64,000 nucleotides of DNA. Origin: Didymella arachidicola (taxonomy: Eukaryota; Ascomycota; Dothideomycetes; Pleosporales; Didymellaceae). The stretch lies in the NCBI GenBank assembly GCA_016630955.3, contig CM049986.1, positions 1,302,001 through 1,366,000 of the forward strand, given 5' to 3'. The notes under the pieces were generated by a model, which did no database searches, was not told the origin of the DNA, and worked only from the letters and a program-made list of their open reading frames with translations. The position numbers were made by a program, and so were the translations under genes. Below are positions 42,992-54,860 of the stretch, in pieces. How positions within the stretch are numbered: the stretch's first letter is position 1; every line of letters begins with the position of its first letter.

Positions 42992-43906
42992 GTTGGATGA
43001 AGTATAGTTCCTTTCGTAATGAGTGGAAAAGGGATGGTCTAAGTCCTGCGGAAGCAGCGGAGTGTAAGGACCGAATGACACAGGGAAGCAGGAAGATATT
43101 GTGTGCGATCGCTCTTATGCGGAGTAATGTCGCGTGCAGCGTGCAGCTCAGCCCTGAAAAAGCAATTGGACGAGCTCGACGTCGATATCGGCTTGGTTGG
43201 AGTAGATAGTGTTACACGACACGCTGTAGCGCTGGTTGCGTCAACATAAAAAACGGACGATAAGAATAAGTGCAAGTCAAGAAGGTAAAGTCGCACAAAC
43301 CCCTCTTCCTCCACGAACGCGTAATCCCGTTCATTTTGTATGCGATGGTTGGCGTTCGGTTTCCGTCCGAGCCGCGCGACTGACAGCCGAAAGCCTGAAA
43401 CGCCAGGGGAGTTTGGTTTCGAGAGTGTCTGATGGATCCAACTCCGCGAAATGTGCTAGCCCGATGGAGCCTTATGCTGGCGCTGTGAAGAGAATGACAG
43501 GCTGTGATTGGACGCTTGGTCTGCGATAATCACAAGCCAAACCGCAGGGGTGCCCCTCGATCTCCAACGTCAGCGAGACATCTCACACGACGCGCTTGAA
43601 ATGGGTGGAGATTGAATGCGAACGCCTCCAATGCGCGAACTTAAAAATACTAGTCATGCTCTTCAGCAGATGTTCTCGAACTTGGCACATGTGCCTGGCA
43701 TGAAGCACACGGAACCGCTTTTCACATCGTCACAAACGTTCTTATCTCACAGATCGGTCGGCGTGAATCTGACGCCTTGTGCATATCAACAGCTTGACAA
43801 TGCTCTGCAAAATCTCCAACGTGCCAGCCCTCACTTATATTGAGCCCGGCAGACTGAACAGCGAGATCCTTCAGCCCTCCGACATCTTAACGTTGCCTTC
43901 CTGCGC
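42992..43906. other. Intergenic, 0.9 kb
   Basis: Promoter of the single-helix gene (-) and 3' flank of the next minus-strand gene. Frames at 43236-43529 and 43616-43843 lack support. An ATTGG (inverted CCAAT) lies at about 43506-43510. Confidence 0.45.
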
Positions 43907-45152
43907 CTAAGACTGGATCCAGTACGATACATCTTGCCATTCTGCGCCTCCCCGGAGCTTCAGTGGTAGAGGATGACCCACCAGCTGGTTTCTCCCGTGC
44001 ACTTTACCAAGCTTGACGCAGAGTCTCTTTCGAGAGATGCACCGGTCGCACGCATAACCTTTCCTGTGCTCTGACATGTAATACGTACAGCTGCGTTCTC
44101 GCTGCGCAGTTTGGATGCGCGTTTCCAGACACTGATAGTCGCCCAGGTACACATCTAGGTCAGCAACTATGCTGTAGTATCGGTCTTTGTACTCTTGCGT
44201 GGTGCACAAGTATGTGTGGAATTGACCACGCAGCGCTGAGAGCGGTCTGTTTGTCTGGAACCCTGCGATATGAAGTGGTGGGGTTGACGTTGGTGCCTGA
44301 GAAGGTGGATTTGCGTAGATATAATACGATGTTGGGGACTACTGCAAAAGGTGACGAAGCAACCGGGTTTGCTGTCGAATAATCAATCGCGTCCACGATC
44401 TTGTTGCCGCCAGAATCCGGAAGTGCTTGCCCGATTTCGCGGTCTGCTAACGCGGACGCAGGCACTGACGCAGGTTCAGAGTCAAGCTCGATTGGATATC
44501 TCTCGTCGCTCAGTGCAGGGAGATCGTGCTTAGGTGGCATACGTTCTATTTGAGTTGCAGTCGCGTCTTTCTTGGGGCATGACACTAGAGCCTTTGCTCT
44601 CTTTGCTTTGTGCCTGATACGGGTTGACTCAATGGGCTGGTATGGCGAAACATATCTGAGTGGAGGCATATTTTGAGCCGGAGCGGTTGTTCCAGGTGGT
44701 CCTCTCGTGGACATGGATGTAGGCGGCATACATTGCATCTGAGGATACGACGGCATCAGGGGCCCTGCACTGCTGACTACTCGGGTCGCCGAGCTGATCA
44801 TGTTCAGTATGGGTACTTGTGAGGCGGGTCGCCAAGGTGGAGTCTGTGCTGTTTGCCGGTGTGTAAACGAGCTCATTCTGGTGCGCTGAGCAATTGTCGT
44901 ATCGCGAACTCCAGCAGGCTGGGGACTGCTTAAGGTTACACGTTGTTGCGACTTTGCCGTATTGTCCAGCGCGATTTGAATGACCTCCTCTTGGTGGCAG
45001 CGAGGCAGCATCGTAGACACAACATGTAGCGCCACTGCCAAAACATCTTTGTCGTCGATCCCGCTGAGAAGGGCTTTCCGAGCGGCATTGAGGTCCGCAT
45101 CGCCAGACAAGGCCTGCAGAGCGCGCAGGTAGCTCTCAGCTGCGCTTGCCAT
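43907..45152 (-). pseudogene. Cysteine-containing protein gene interrupted by one-base frameshift
   Basis: The first frame runs from MASAAESYLRALQAL (45152) to a stop at 44160; the second, running to 43907, carries the coding-like C-terminus. Both join continuously if the G-run at 44334-44337 (CCCC on the coding strand) is one base shorter, giving about 414 residues. The N-terminus is helical (about 1-70), the middle is Pro/Ser-rich and disordered, and the C-terminus holds a coiled segment and a cluster YACDRCISRKRLC, like half of a Zn2Cys6 cluster. No intron with good splice sites explains the shift. It may be an assembly error in a homopolymer, a true recent mutation or, less likely, programmed frameshifting. 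Family not recognised. Confidence 0.55.
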
Positions 45153-45831
45153 CGTGGAGGTGTGTCTTGTTGTTTGGATTTCAGGGAGTGCTGTTCGCTC
45201 GGCGCAATATTTCCACTTGGCAGCTCCGCACGGGCGCTCGGAGGTTGACGTGAGGTGAAGGACAGCTTACCATATGAATGTACGATTATGTCACTTAGGA
45301 TGTCTACATGTATGCTGCTCGCGTGAGATTGCGGCCGGCTGGAGTAGTTGATGGAAATTGTGACCGCTTGGAAGGTCAAAGTTGACTTGTGGGCGCCCCT
45401 TCACCTCGCGCATGCGCCTAAGCCCATAGTCATGAGGCTCTCACGATCGGAATGACCGTCCGCTTTATCTTGCAACGATTGAGACTATTGTCTCTCCCGC
45501 CCATTCAACATGAATGCAGTCATCAAAGTGTTGACCCAACGCCTTTTCCAGTTCAGTTCGAGGTTGCCGAGCGTGTTGACCGCCCCTCCACGTCTCGAGG
45601 AGGTGTGATCGACCTTGGTCCAGGCCAAACGCCTGCAAATGATGATGATATCGAAGGGATTACCCTATGTGAAGAGCAGGGACGATTGATGCAGGAAACA
45701 AGAAAATGAAAATGGGACCGCAACGCGCCGAAAGCTTAAGCGCAACCTACACATGCTTTGACCGCGCTTACATCACAGGTCGAACAGCACAATCAGACAT
45801 TTTCTATGCTCTTCATTTGCTCTTTACTTGT
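45153..45831. other. Intergenic, 0.7 kb
   Basis: Upstream of the frameshifted gene and downstream of NTE1. An 85-codon frame at 45452-45709 has no domain. Nothing else recognised. Confidence 0.5.
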
Positions 45832-48800
45832 TTAGATAGATGCCCTGTTCGATGTTAGCGATGACCATTTCTTTCGCACGATGATACTGTACCGTCTTGG
45901 CGCCATGGTCCTTCTCAAGTCCTTCTCCTTCTCTGTCTCCTCCGTAATAGGCAGGACGCCCTGCTCCTTCAGCCCCGCAAGGAACTCTTTACCATACTTA
46001 TACCCGACTTCATAGATCTCCTCAAACTTCGCAAAGTCCAGTGTGCCATAAGGATCGATTGGCGGCCGCATATACCTGCATCCCGGAGTTGTCTTTGCAC
46101 GTTCCAGAGCGTCAATGCTGGATACATAGGCGAGTCGCGACTGAATTTCGCCAAGAGTCGGTGGGTTCGGGTATGCGGAAAAGGGGTTCCATCGATTAAA
46201 GGTGGCCCAGGAACCGGAGAGTGAATCACCAAAAGATTGCGGTGTGTCGTCGTCCAAACTGCCTACGTCGACGGCGAAGATAACGTCCGCACCGAGGCTC
46301 TTCATGTGTGCGACGGTAAGGTTGTCGATGTATCCGCCATCGAGTAGCATGCTGCCATTATCGCAGAGTGGCGGGACCAAGCCTGCGAGGGACATAGAGG
46401 CGCGCACGTAGCGCCAGACGTACCCTGAGGTATGAATCTCTGAGCGCGATTTGCTGATGTTGGTAGTGTTGCAGTAGAACTCGAGCCATGAGTCTTCCAC
46501 TTGTGAGTTGCCGAAAGTCTTGAAGATGCCGCGATTGAACTCATGGCCGGTTGTGTAGGATGCAGAAGGGTATGTTAAGTCGAGCGCGAACCTCCACATG
46601 CTACCCATGCGGCCTGCGAACTTCTTCGCGCGACCGTACATGGGGACAACGTCGGCATCCCAGGCATACAGCGCACCGATGAAGGCGCCGATACTGGTAC
46701 CACCAACGATGTCGATCGGGATGCCCGCCTCTTCAAGCGCCCTGATGATGCCAATCTGCGAGATGCCGCGAGCACCTCCTCCACCCAGCACAAGGCCGAC
46801 CGACTTGCCACACAGGCGCCTTGCTAGTCGATGGAAGTCGCCCTTGAACGGTGTCTCTGCTGAATACAGTGGTGTTTGGCGTACCCGTCTCGATGTGTAC
46901 TTCTGAATCTCGGCCTGGATAACCTGTACACGCTGCTTCAATGCGTTTCCGAAACGACGTCCTGCACGGTGGACTGGCTCTTGCGTAGCACGGAAGGACA
47001 TTTGGATGTGGTGATGGCTGCCGTTGATCCATGGGCGGTTACGAAGCCACTTACGTGTCAGTCCAGGAGGGCAGTACCGCTCAGAGTGCAGCATGACGAG
47101 TTCCTTACGGGCGGTTGTCTTAGTTGTTAGTAGGAAGCGCTCGTATTCGCCGATGTTGGGCGAGAGCTCAGCAAGGCCGACTAACAGGATGCAGTCTGCT
47201 TGGCTGATACACGTCTGGGTCCATGGAGACTTGACTGGGGTGTCGGCTACGTACAGGATCATGCCGTACTTCTCCTCGAGATCTGCCAGATATTGAGATA
47301 GCTTCAATTTCCCCATACGATTGAATGCATGTCGTCCAAGGTGGTTGAGAATAGCCGCCTGATTCAATGAAACTACCCCCCGAGGAGTACCAATCTGAGT
47401 AAGAGCGTTCATGAGACGGCTTGCGAAGTCCACGACTGGTATGCCAGCAGTAACAGGCAGCACAGCGATTGTTCGCAGATTGACGGTGGAAGAGACGTTC
47501 GTTCGCGTAGCCTTTGTGCTTCGCTCTTTGGTCTGTTCGTGGAGAGGGTCATCCATGAGCGATCGCATACGCGACGCAATAATCTTCGAAATCTTGATTG
47601 TGATCCCGGGGTGCTCCAACGCTAGACTATTGAATAGCGTCTTCGGGAACTTGGCAAGCTCGGTATCACGAATAGCGTGCAACGAACCAGGGCGCGCTGA
47701 CTCTGTGAGCACCTCGAGCTCACCAACACTGTCCCCTTGGCCATATTCTCCGATGACCTTCATAGTGCCGCTCTTCTCGGCATCTTGTATGGCTCTTAGA
47801 CGGCCATTGAGCACGATGTAGATCGCATCGCTGTCCTCACCCTGGTTATAGATGACCTGGCCAGCATTCACTTGGACCCACTCCAATGCAAAGTCAATGT
47901 GTTGAATGAGACGGGGCAGGAGTGTAGTCAGGCGCTTGGCCATAGTTAGGAGAACGACTGGGTACCTCTCCACGATTCTCTCAATCGAAGCCCGCGGGAG
48001 GAAACCGACATAGACATCAGTCTTCGCAGTGACATCAACGAAAGACCTGTTAGAGGAGACGGTACCCAGGTAACCGGCCAAGCCACCCGGCTTGGTCATA
48101 AACAAGCTCTTGCGCGGCTTCCTCTTCTTATGCACGCTCTCAGCAAGGTTGCGTGTGGAGTTGTTCGTAGAGGTTTGCTTTAGCGGCGTGCCGAATAGTT
48201 CCTCCTGGCTCACAGATGCTCCCGTCGGAGATGTTCCAAGCACGTTAGTCTCTGAACTGTCCTCTTCAATTGCCACACTGACATCGAGGAAGCCGTCAAC
48301 AACGTAGTATAGACCAGGGTTTCGCTCGCCTTGTTCGACTAGAACCGAGTCTTTTGGGAAGTAAACGATCTCGACATCATTCACAATCTCTTCCAGTAGA
48401 TTTTGGTGATTGAGAATACTGATACCAGACAGGTTCGAGGCTGACGCCATCGATTCAGTATCACCGCCGTCATAGGGGTCCATGAGGCCAAAGGCATTAG
48501 TGAACACGGCCTTTTGACGCTTGTTATCAAACGACAGCATCCTAGGGGATTGCTCGACAGAACCAGCTGGTTTGGGCATCGGGTTCTCAAGATCTGTCAG
48601 GCCAATTGCCTTGAACATGCAGTCGAGCACAGATTGTCTGAAGATCGTGGCTTCGTCTATAGACTCTTGTCGTTGCAGGGTTGGTCGTGCCAATGGAGAC
48701 GCAAACGGATTGAAGTTACCAGCATCAAGTGGGGTGCGAGCGTCTCGGCGAATGTCATGCTGGTATGGTTGGGAGAAGCTGTTGCCGCGGCCTGATCGAC

Positions 48801-50459
48801 CAGTCCCACGGGCCATCTGGGTATTGGTCAAGAGGTCTCCAGCGCTGATGCGGTCATTACGGAGAGAGGGCTCCAAAGAAGCCTTCTTAGCCTCGATCTG
48901 GGTGTTCGCCTCCATAGAAGTTCCGCGCGCCGCAGCAAGACGAGCTTGTGCAGCAGTGCCACGCCTGAGTGAGGTGCTTGATCTGCGGCGACGTCCAGCG
49001 CCTGGATTGTGTAATGCGATGCCTTGCATGCCTTCATCAATGCCGAGACGCTCTGTCTCCTTCGCAAACTTCTCTTTCAGCCTCTCCAAGGGGGCATCAC
49101 GAAGAAAGCCCGGGAGATCATATGTCGTGTACTTGTTCATAAGCTTTTCTGTGCGAAGGACTTCGTTTGTCAGACTGAGATATGCGTGACTCGTTGCTAA
49201 AGTAACTCGCTGGAGACGAGTGAGGATCACTTGAACGATATGTGCCGTTGCTTTGGGATAGACGCGAGTCAATCGATGGAACGCCGTAGCGGGAATGATG
49301 GCAATCGTAGTATCCACAACCGCTCGGGCTACGATATCTGGATGTGCAGACTTTGATTTTGCTGGCCGGGAGGGCGACCTTCGGTGCTTCGTATGTTTGA
49401 CACGTTCGCCATACTCATCCAGATCGAGGGAAAGTGGCGGTACACTGGGTAATCTTCCCCCTGCTGTCGGACTTGCCAGAGTGGAAGACGCGCGTCGATG
49501 ACTTGTACGTGTGCGGGGTAGATGCTGCGGCGTATGTGGTCTGGAATCTTCCGTGTTTGCAAAACTGCTATTGCGCGACATCGATGGTCTTGGCCTTCCA
49601 GTTTGTGGCGTGCCAGGCATGCTCGGCCCGGGCTCGTCTTCGTCATGACGAAGTTTGATGTCTTCCGTGAACAATGATAAGATCGAGAACAACGAGGACA
49701 TGGGTGCACCGTTCTTGACTTCAGTCAGCAACTGGTAACCTTGGCTATGACCCTGCTGATGCGACTCATTTGAGGATGTCTCCTCATCAGAGTCGCCAGT
49801 CTCACGTTTGGACTTGACGAAGATCTGCACAAGGCCGTCCATGACTAGACAAAATCCCTTCTCTTCCTCCAGCAATATGGTCTCACCCGCGAATAGCCGT
49901 CGAGTCTGCATAGTGCGCGTCAACTCATGGAAGACCGGACGCTCTAGATAGCCAAAAACTTTGATAGCACTCAAGAATTCGTCCATGTAGTTTGAGAAGG
50001 CCCTTTTGTTGTCGCCTTCTTGGCTTTCGGGGAAGACCTCTACTAGGGGCTCTTCTCGTTGTGGTTCTGGCGGCAGTCTTGCGTACATTGTCAAATAACG
50101 ATATCTAACGAAGTAGGTGACAGTCGAGACCACAAACACCAACACGATGACCCTGGTGTTTGTCAGTCATGGGGAATATGATCCAGCGGTGAATTGGCTT
50201 ACAAAGAGCTGAAATTCATCGTGAATGTTAGAGTAGTAGAAAACAAGGCGAAGAGCCATGTGGGAAGCGTGTAAGATAGCCAGAATAAGATGCCGGGAAG
50301 CACGCCTAGAATCGACAAGATAACACTGCCCAGTAGACCAAAAGTGGATCCTGAAGCCACCTGTGAAGCTTCTGGAATAGCGCTTGGTGTTCGTAGAGCG
50401 CGTTCAGCGACTGCTGTGGAAGCGTCTACAAGAGACGTCACTGCCCCAGACGCTGCCAT
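45832..50459 (-). CDS. NTE1: Lysophospholipase NTE1 (neuropathy target esterase)
   Basis: ER-anchored phospholipase B that deacylates phosphatidylcholine to glycerophosphocholine. About 1509 residues in three exons (50459-50203, 50152-45893, 45844-45832). The last intron (45845-45892, 48 nt) is inferred because splicing yields the family C-terminus APRRASI; unspliced, the frame stays open and adds 16 residues. N-terminal membrane helices (about 45-85 and about 90-105) precede three cyclic-nucleotide-binding-like domains (first at about 150-330, second around 660, third around 800). The patatin domain starts near residue 1190 with GGGGARG (oxyanion), GTSIG (nucleophile Ser) and DGG (catalytic Asp). 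Start MAASGAV; upstream in-frame codons lack ATG. Divergent from ARP9. Link to choline metabolism elsewhere in the window is thematic only. Confidence 0.95.
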
Positions 50460-50721
50460 GATCACGTTCGGTGAGGGTGCGAGCCCAGTACGAGCAGAAA
50501 TCACCGTATGCAGCTGCTTTCAGATCTACTGTAGTGGTGCAGGGTAGAAGCACCCATGTTGTCGCAGTGTCACGACACGTTCGCCGTTGCTCGAATGTCC
50601 TTGGTGGCTTGTGACAGCTCAAAGTGGGTCCGCTTAGTCATGCACCTGCCGAGCTTCGCGTTGCGCGCGCGAGGTGCCAGCGAGATCAACGCGCCGAAAG
50701 TCACACAGCCATTGGTTCAAG
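50460..50721. promoter_or_regulatory. Divergent promoter, NTE1 / ARP9
   Basis: 262 bp between start codons of two highly conserved genes. An inverted CCAAT (ATTGG at 50712-50716) lies very close to the ARP9 ATG and is probably transcribed. Confidence 0.45.
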
Positions 50722-52750
50722 ATGCCACCCTTCAAAGATGATCAGATAATAGTACGGCAGTCGCAATTCATGCGCTCGACTGCGCGCCTGCTGACAGTCT
50801 TCTTTAGGTCATTGCGCCGGGCTCAGAAATGACTCTGGCCCAGCTTGGCTTACCGGAATCGTTCACCCCAGCGCGTGTTCGCATACGATCGCGCATGTTT
50901 CCCGCGGAGAAGAAGGGAGAATTCGAGCCGTACAAGATTAGGAGAAAACAAGACAGACTAGCAGAGAGGCCGGCAAAGCAGAATGGCGAGGGGCAGGGAG
51001 AACAAAAGCCAGCCACCGATGGCGACGATGAGATCATTTGGGAAGAAGACCGAGTCTCAGAAGAAGGCGCAATTTGGCCCATTCAGGATGGAAAGATTAC
51101 AGACTGGCCTTGTTTCTTCGCCCTCATCTCGCATGTTTACAACGCACTGAACCCGCCATTTCACACCGCGATCCTGCTCATCACACAACCCTCGTGGACA
51201 CCACGAGAGCACGAAAAGCTTGCGCAGTTCTTCTTCGAGAAATTCAAGACCCCGGCGTTTGGTTTGATGGATGCCGCCCTTGCCACAACATGGGCTTACG
51301 GAGTACACACTGCGACGATTGTCGACGTTGGAAAGGGAAAGACCGATGTTACAGCTGTTAGCGAGTTCATCCCACATCTGCAGGGCCGCATCGTGTCTTT
51401 GCCGGGCAGTGGCGGTGAGGCCTTCACTGAGGCGCTACACGACAAGCTGAAGTCGAAAGGCTTCAACAGAGACATGTGCGAGCAACTCAAGAAATCTCCC
51501 ATTTGCGAGATCCTGCCAGATGGTATACCACTCCCCGGGAGTGGGAAGGCCGAGGAAAACCTTGTCACAAACCCAGCGGCGGCAGCGTCGACTGGCGCCA
51601 CAGCTTCAGGACCTGCCGCAGCAGCTGCCATTGGTAATGCGCCCCGCGGTCCCGGGCCTGACACCGAGGTTGGCGAAGAAGACGGACCCGAGAACGAAGG
51701 TGTACTCGACGTTGCCAGTATTGTGGCTGGTGGCAAGATGAATGAGTACCTTGCTAAGAAGGAAAAGGAAAAGCAAGATAAGTCGAACGCAAAGAAGAAG
51801 GGCGCACCAGTCCCTGAGGCAAATAAGCCTGTGAGGCTACCAAATTCCAAGCGAGAGAAGGCGACATTCCTGTACGAGGATCATGCTCTCCTAGACGCGC
51901 TCAAGAATACCAACCTGGACACGCAAGGTATGGCAGACGCCAAGGCTGCGTTAGATGAAGGACCCAGTAAGAGAGCACAAGAAGGCGAGAATGGAGATGG
52001 GGCTGAAGCCAACGGTAGCCGCGAAGCTACTTCTGCAACATCGAAAGGGGCCATCAGACGAGAGATGGAGGTCGGAACAGAACGATTTCTGGCTGGTAAT
52101 AATGGTACGATGGAGAAGATCGCTGACGCAATTCACCGCGCCATTTCTTCGGTGGACGAAGTCAACAAGCGCAGCGAGCTCTGGGACTCCTTAATCATTT
52201 GCGGCAATGGATCGAGGCTACGAGGTTTGTGACACCGCCTTATCTCTTCGATACTTGCTAACGCGCCATAGGCTTCAAAGAGGCGCTGCTCCAGACCCTC
52301 AACTCGAAGTACCTTATTTCACCTTCGTCAGCCACCATCTTCACATCGGAAATTCCCTCGAACATCTCCACACCCGCTGGCACGGGTGCCAATACGCCAC
52401 AACCGCAAATCGGCCTCCATGGTGGCTCGGGAGTCAACCCGCTACTATTTGCAGCTACGACCGCTCAGTCTCAAGGCATGATGCAGCACGGCGGGAACCC
52501 GCTTATGCCTAGCATGGGATCCAATGCGCACTCGTCTCACGGCCAGACGCCCACGTCAATCAAGATAGTCAAGCCCCCAGAGTACTTTCCCGAATGGAAG
52601 GATGTCGGTTTCGATGAGTCGGCATTCCTTGGTGCCCAGGTCGCCGCGAAGGTCATCTTCGTGGTCGATCAGGGTCAGAGTAAGGGCTACATGACCCGCC
52701 CTGACTACAATGACCAGGGTCCTCAAGGCATTCACGACTACAGTCTGTAA
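50722..52750 (+). CDS. ARP9: Actin-related protein Arp9 (SWI/SNF-RSC remodeller subunit)
   Basis: 641-residue nuclear actin-related protein in three exons (50722-50751, 50808-52224, 52272-52750). The short first exon (MPPFKDDQII) is needed to give the conserved N-terminus continuing into VIAPGS and TLAQLGLPESFTPARVRIRSR. Actin-fold pieces are recognisable: ILLITQPSWTPREHEKLAQFFFE, TATIVDVGKGKTDVTAV (phosphate-loop-like) and SLIICGNGSRLRGF (adenosine-site motif). A long charged insertion (about 265-420) and Gly/Pro/Gln-rich stretch near the C-terminus are usual for filamentous-fungal Arp9. In yeast, Arp7-Arp9 bind the HSA helix of Sth1/Snf2 and couple ATP hydrolysis to remodelling. Introns are 56 and 47 nt, GT-AG. 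Confidence 0.9.
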
Positions 52751-53345
52751 ACCTGACTAGTAGCATGTGCTTTGGCTTCTCACAAACAGCGTAGTTGATC
52801 TTGTATACCTAGATTGGAGTTTGGAGGTCATGCAGACCTAGCGTGGGACGGAAAGGGATCATTATGGGCAGTCGCCGTCTTCACGGAAGAAGGAATGTTA
52901 CGAATTCAGATACATCAAGAACATGTGCAGCTTGAGAGCCCGGCACATGCCCAATTAAGCAATGCTTGTTCACGTGCCGCTGTCATCTATTGCTTTCCTC
53001 CCGCACGTGGAGGTGGCCGACTCTTTCGGTGGTCTCCGAGCGGCGCAGGGCTTACTAGACTTAGCGAGGTACTAGCTATCTCTAGCTCCACCAACACGAT
53101 CCCCACCATCCCCACGCCACGGCTGCACAGCAGCATTGATAAGAACTGCGTAACCCTCTGTATATTGATAGCTGTTTGGCTTTCCGTTACTTTTGTTGGG
53201 TCTTCATTGCTTATTGTCGTGCAATCAGCTGGACGTTTGCCACACGGGAGAGTTTCCACTTAAGTCCCCACTACCAGGACCCTGGATCTTGCGTGCATCA
53301 TACTACAACATTGCTGCATCAGCCTCATCTGAACGCATCATCAAC
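52751..53345. other. Intergenic: ARP9 3' flank and guanine deaminase promoter
   Basis: 595 bp. The guanine deaminase frame is open from 53193 but the extra 51 codons lack conservation that I recognise and start without strong context. No repeat or RNA gene seen. Confidence 0.5.
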
Positions 53346-54773
53346 ATGTCAGCTTCTACGCCCATCTCAAGGTCTATCTATGTTGGACCTTTCGTCCACA
53401 GCGCCTCCATCTCAGAACTCGAGATCGGCGAAACTGGCTTCATTGGAGTTGACGAGAACGGCATTATAGTCTTCATAGAGAAAGATTTGGATCTGGAGGC
53501 TGTGCAGGAGAAGCACTCCTGGCAAGATGCCACACCTGTCTACCTGAAAGGAAATGCATTCCTCTTCCCAGGCTTCATCGACACTCACACACACGCTCCA
53601 CAACACCCTAACAATGGGCTTTTCGGGAAAACAACGCTCCTGGATTGGCTGCAAACATACACATTCCCCATGGAATCGTCCTTCAAGGATCTGAAGCGCG
53701 CTGAGACAGTATACCGCAATTTTGTATCCCGAACGCTCTCCCACGGCACAACAACGGTCGCCTACTACGCCACTATCCATGTCCCCTCGACAAACCTGCT
53801 CGCCGATATTTGTCTCGCAAGAGGTCAAAGGGCTCTAGTTGGGAGAGTGTGTATGAATTCCGATCTCTCCCCCGAGTATTACCGCGATGCCTCCGTCTCG
53901 CAAAGCGTTGCAGACTCAAAAGCGAGCATCGACTACATCCGGTCCATCGACCCGGAAGGCTCCATTGTGCGCCCAGTAGTAACACCTCGCTTTGCACCAT
54001 CCTGCACAACTGAGTGTCTGACAGCAATCGGGAAGCTTGCAAAAGACGAGGACGCTTTCATCCAAACCCACATCTCTGAGAACAAGGGCGAGATCGCACT
54101 TGTGAAGGAGCTCTTTCCCAACAGCAAGTCCTACACGGACGTTTACGACACCCACAATCTGCTTACGCCCAATACCATCTTAGCACATGCCATTCATCTC
54201 AGCAGCGAAGAGCGCAAGACAATTCTCGCGCGTGGGTCCAGTCTTTCACACTGCCCCTGCAGCAACACAGCGATCACAAGCGGATGCGCGCCAATACGGG
54301 AGCTCCTGGACGAAGGCCATACCATCGGTCTTGGCACAGATGTCAGCGGTGGCTTCCACCCCAGCATCCTCGAGAACGTGCGTCACGCAATCTGGACGAG
54401 TCGACATCTCGCTCTTCAGTCCGAGCTGGGCGACAAAGTGAAACTCAGCACCGAGGAAGCTTTGTACCTTGCGACGCGCGGCGGTGCGGCGGTGGTGGGG
54501 CTCGCGGACAAGGTTGGTGGCTTCGATGTGGGTAAAGAATTCGATGCGCAGCTCATCGATCTTGGGAGTGTTGAGCCGGGGGGCAGTAACGATAGCCCGT
54601 TCGATGCTGGGCCGGTGGATTTGTTCGGCTGGGAGTCATGGCCGGAGAAAGTCGAGAAATGGGTGTATGCGGGCGATGATAGGAACACGACTGCAGTTTG
54701 GGTCAGAGGGCGATTGGTGCACAAGACCAGGCGATACGTAGGTGCTCAAGCCAATGGCGTCGCAACACCGTAG
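53346..54773 (+). CDS. Guanine deaminase
   Basis: Zinc-dependent amidohydrolase converting guanine to xanthine in purine catabolism, cytosolic. 475 residues, single exon. Metal ligands and catalytic residues: PGFIDTHTHAPQ (HxH after the first strand), QTHISEN (His and Glu), ILAHAIHLS (His) and GLGTDVSGG (Asp). The spacing and GTDVSGG ending match the GuaD/GDA subgroup of the amidohydrolase superfamily. The chosen ATG follows CATCAAC and precedes MSASTPIS; upstream in-frame codons would extend the N-terminus by 51 residues without support. Tail-to-tail with the ABC transporter gene (87 bp). Confidence 0.93.
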   Translation: MSASTPISRSIYVGPFVHSASISELEIGETGFIGVDENGIIVFIEKDLDLEAVQEKHSWQDATPVYLKGNAFLFPGFIDTHTHAPQHPNNGLFGKTTLLDWLQTYTFPMESSFKDLKRAETVYRNFVSRTLSHGTTTVAYYATIHVPSTNLLADICLARGQRALVGRVCMNSDLSPEYYRDASVSQSVADSKASIDYIRSIDPEGSIVRPVVTPRFAPSCTTECLTAIGKLAKDEDAFIQTHISENKGEIALVKELFPNSKSYTDVYDTHNLLTPNTILAHAIHLSSEERKTILARGSSLSHCPCSNTAITSGCAPIRELLDEGHTIGLGTDVSGGFHPSILENVRHAIWTSRHLALQSELGDKVKLSTEEALYLATRGGAAVVGLADKVGGFDVGKEFDAQLIDLGSVEPGGSNDSPFDAGPVDLFGWESWPEKVEKWVYAGDDRNTTAVWVRGRLVHKTRRYVGAQANGVATP

Positions 54774-54860
54774 TTAATTAGAGTATGTAGGCAGGTTCTT
54801 AGAGGCGTTAGATAGACTCTAGACCATTCTTGGTAGAATCATCACCATCTGTCAAAAGAC

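Noticed and set aside
44160..44420. Intron explaining the frame change in the minus-strand gene at 43907-45152
   Set aside because: Candidate donors (GTGGAC, GTAGTC, GTTGCT) are poor or give the wrong phase; a one-base indel in a homopolymer is simpler.
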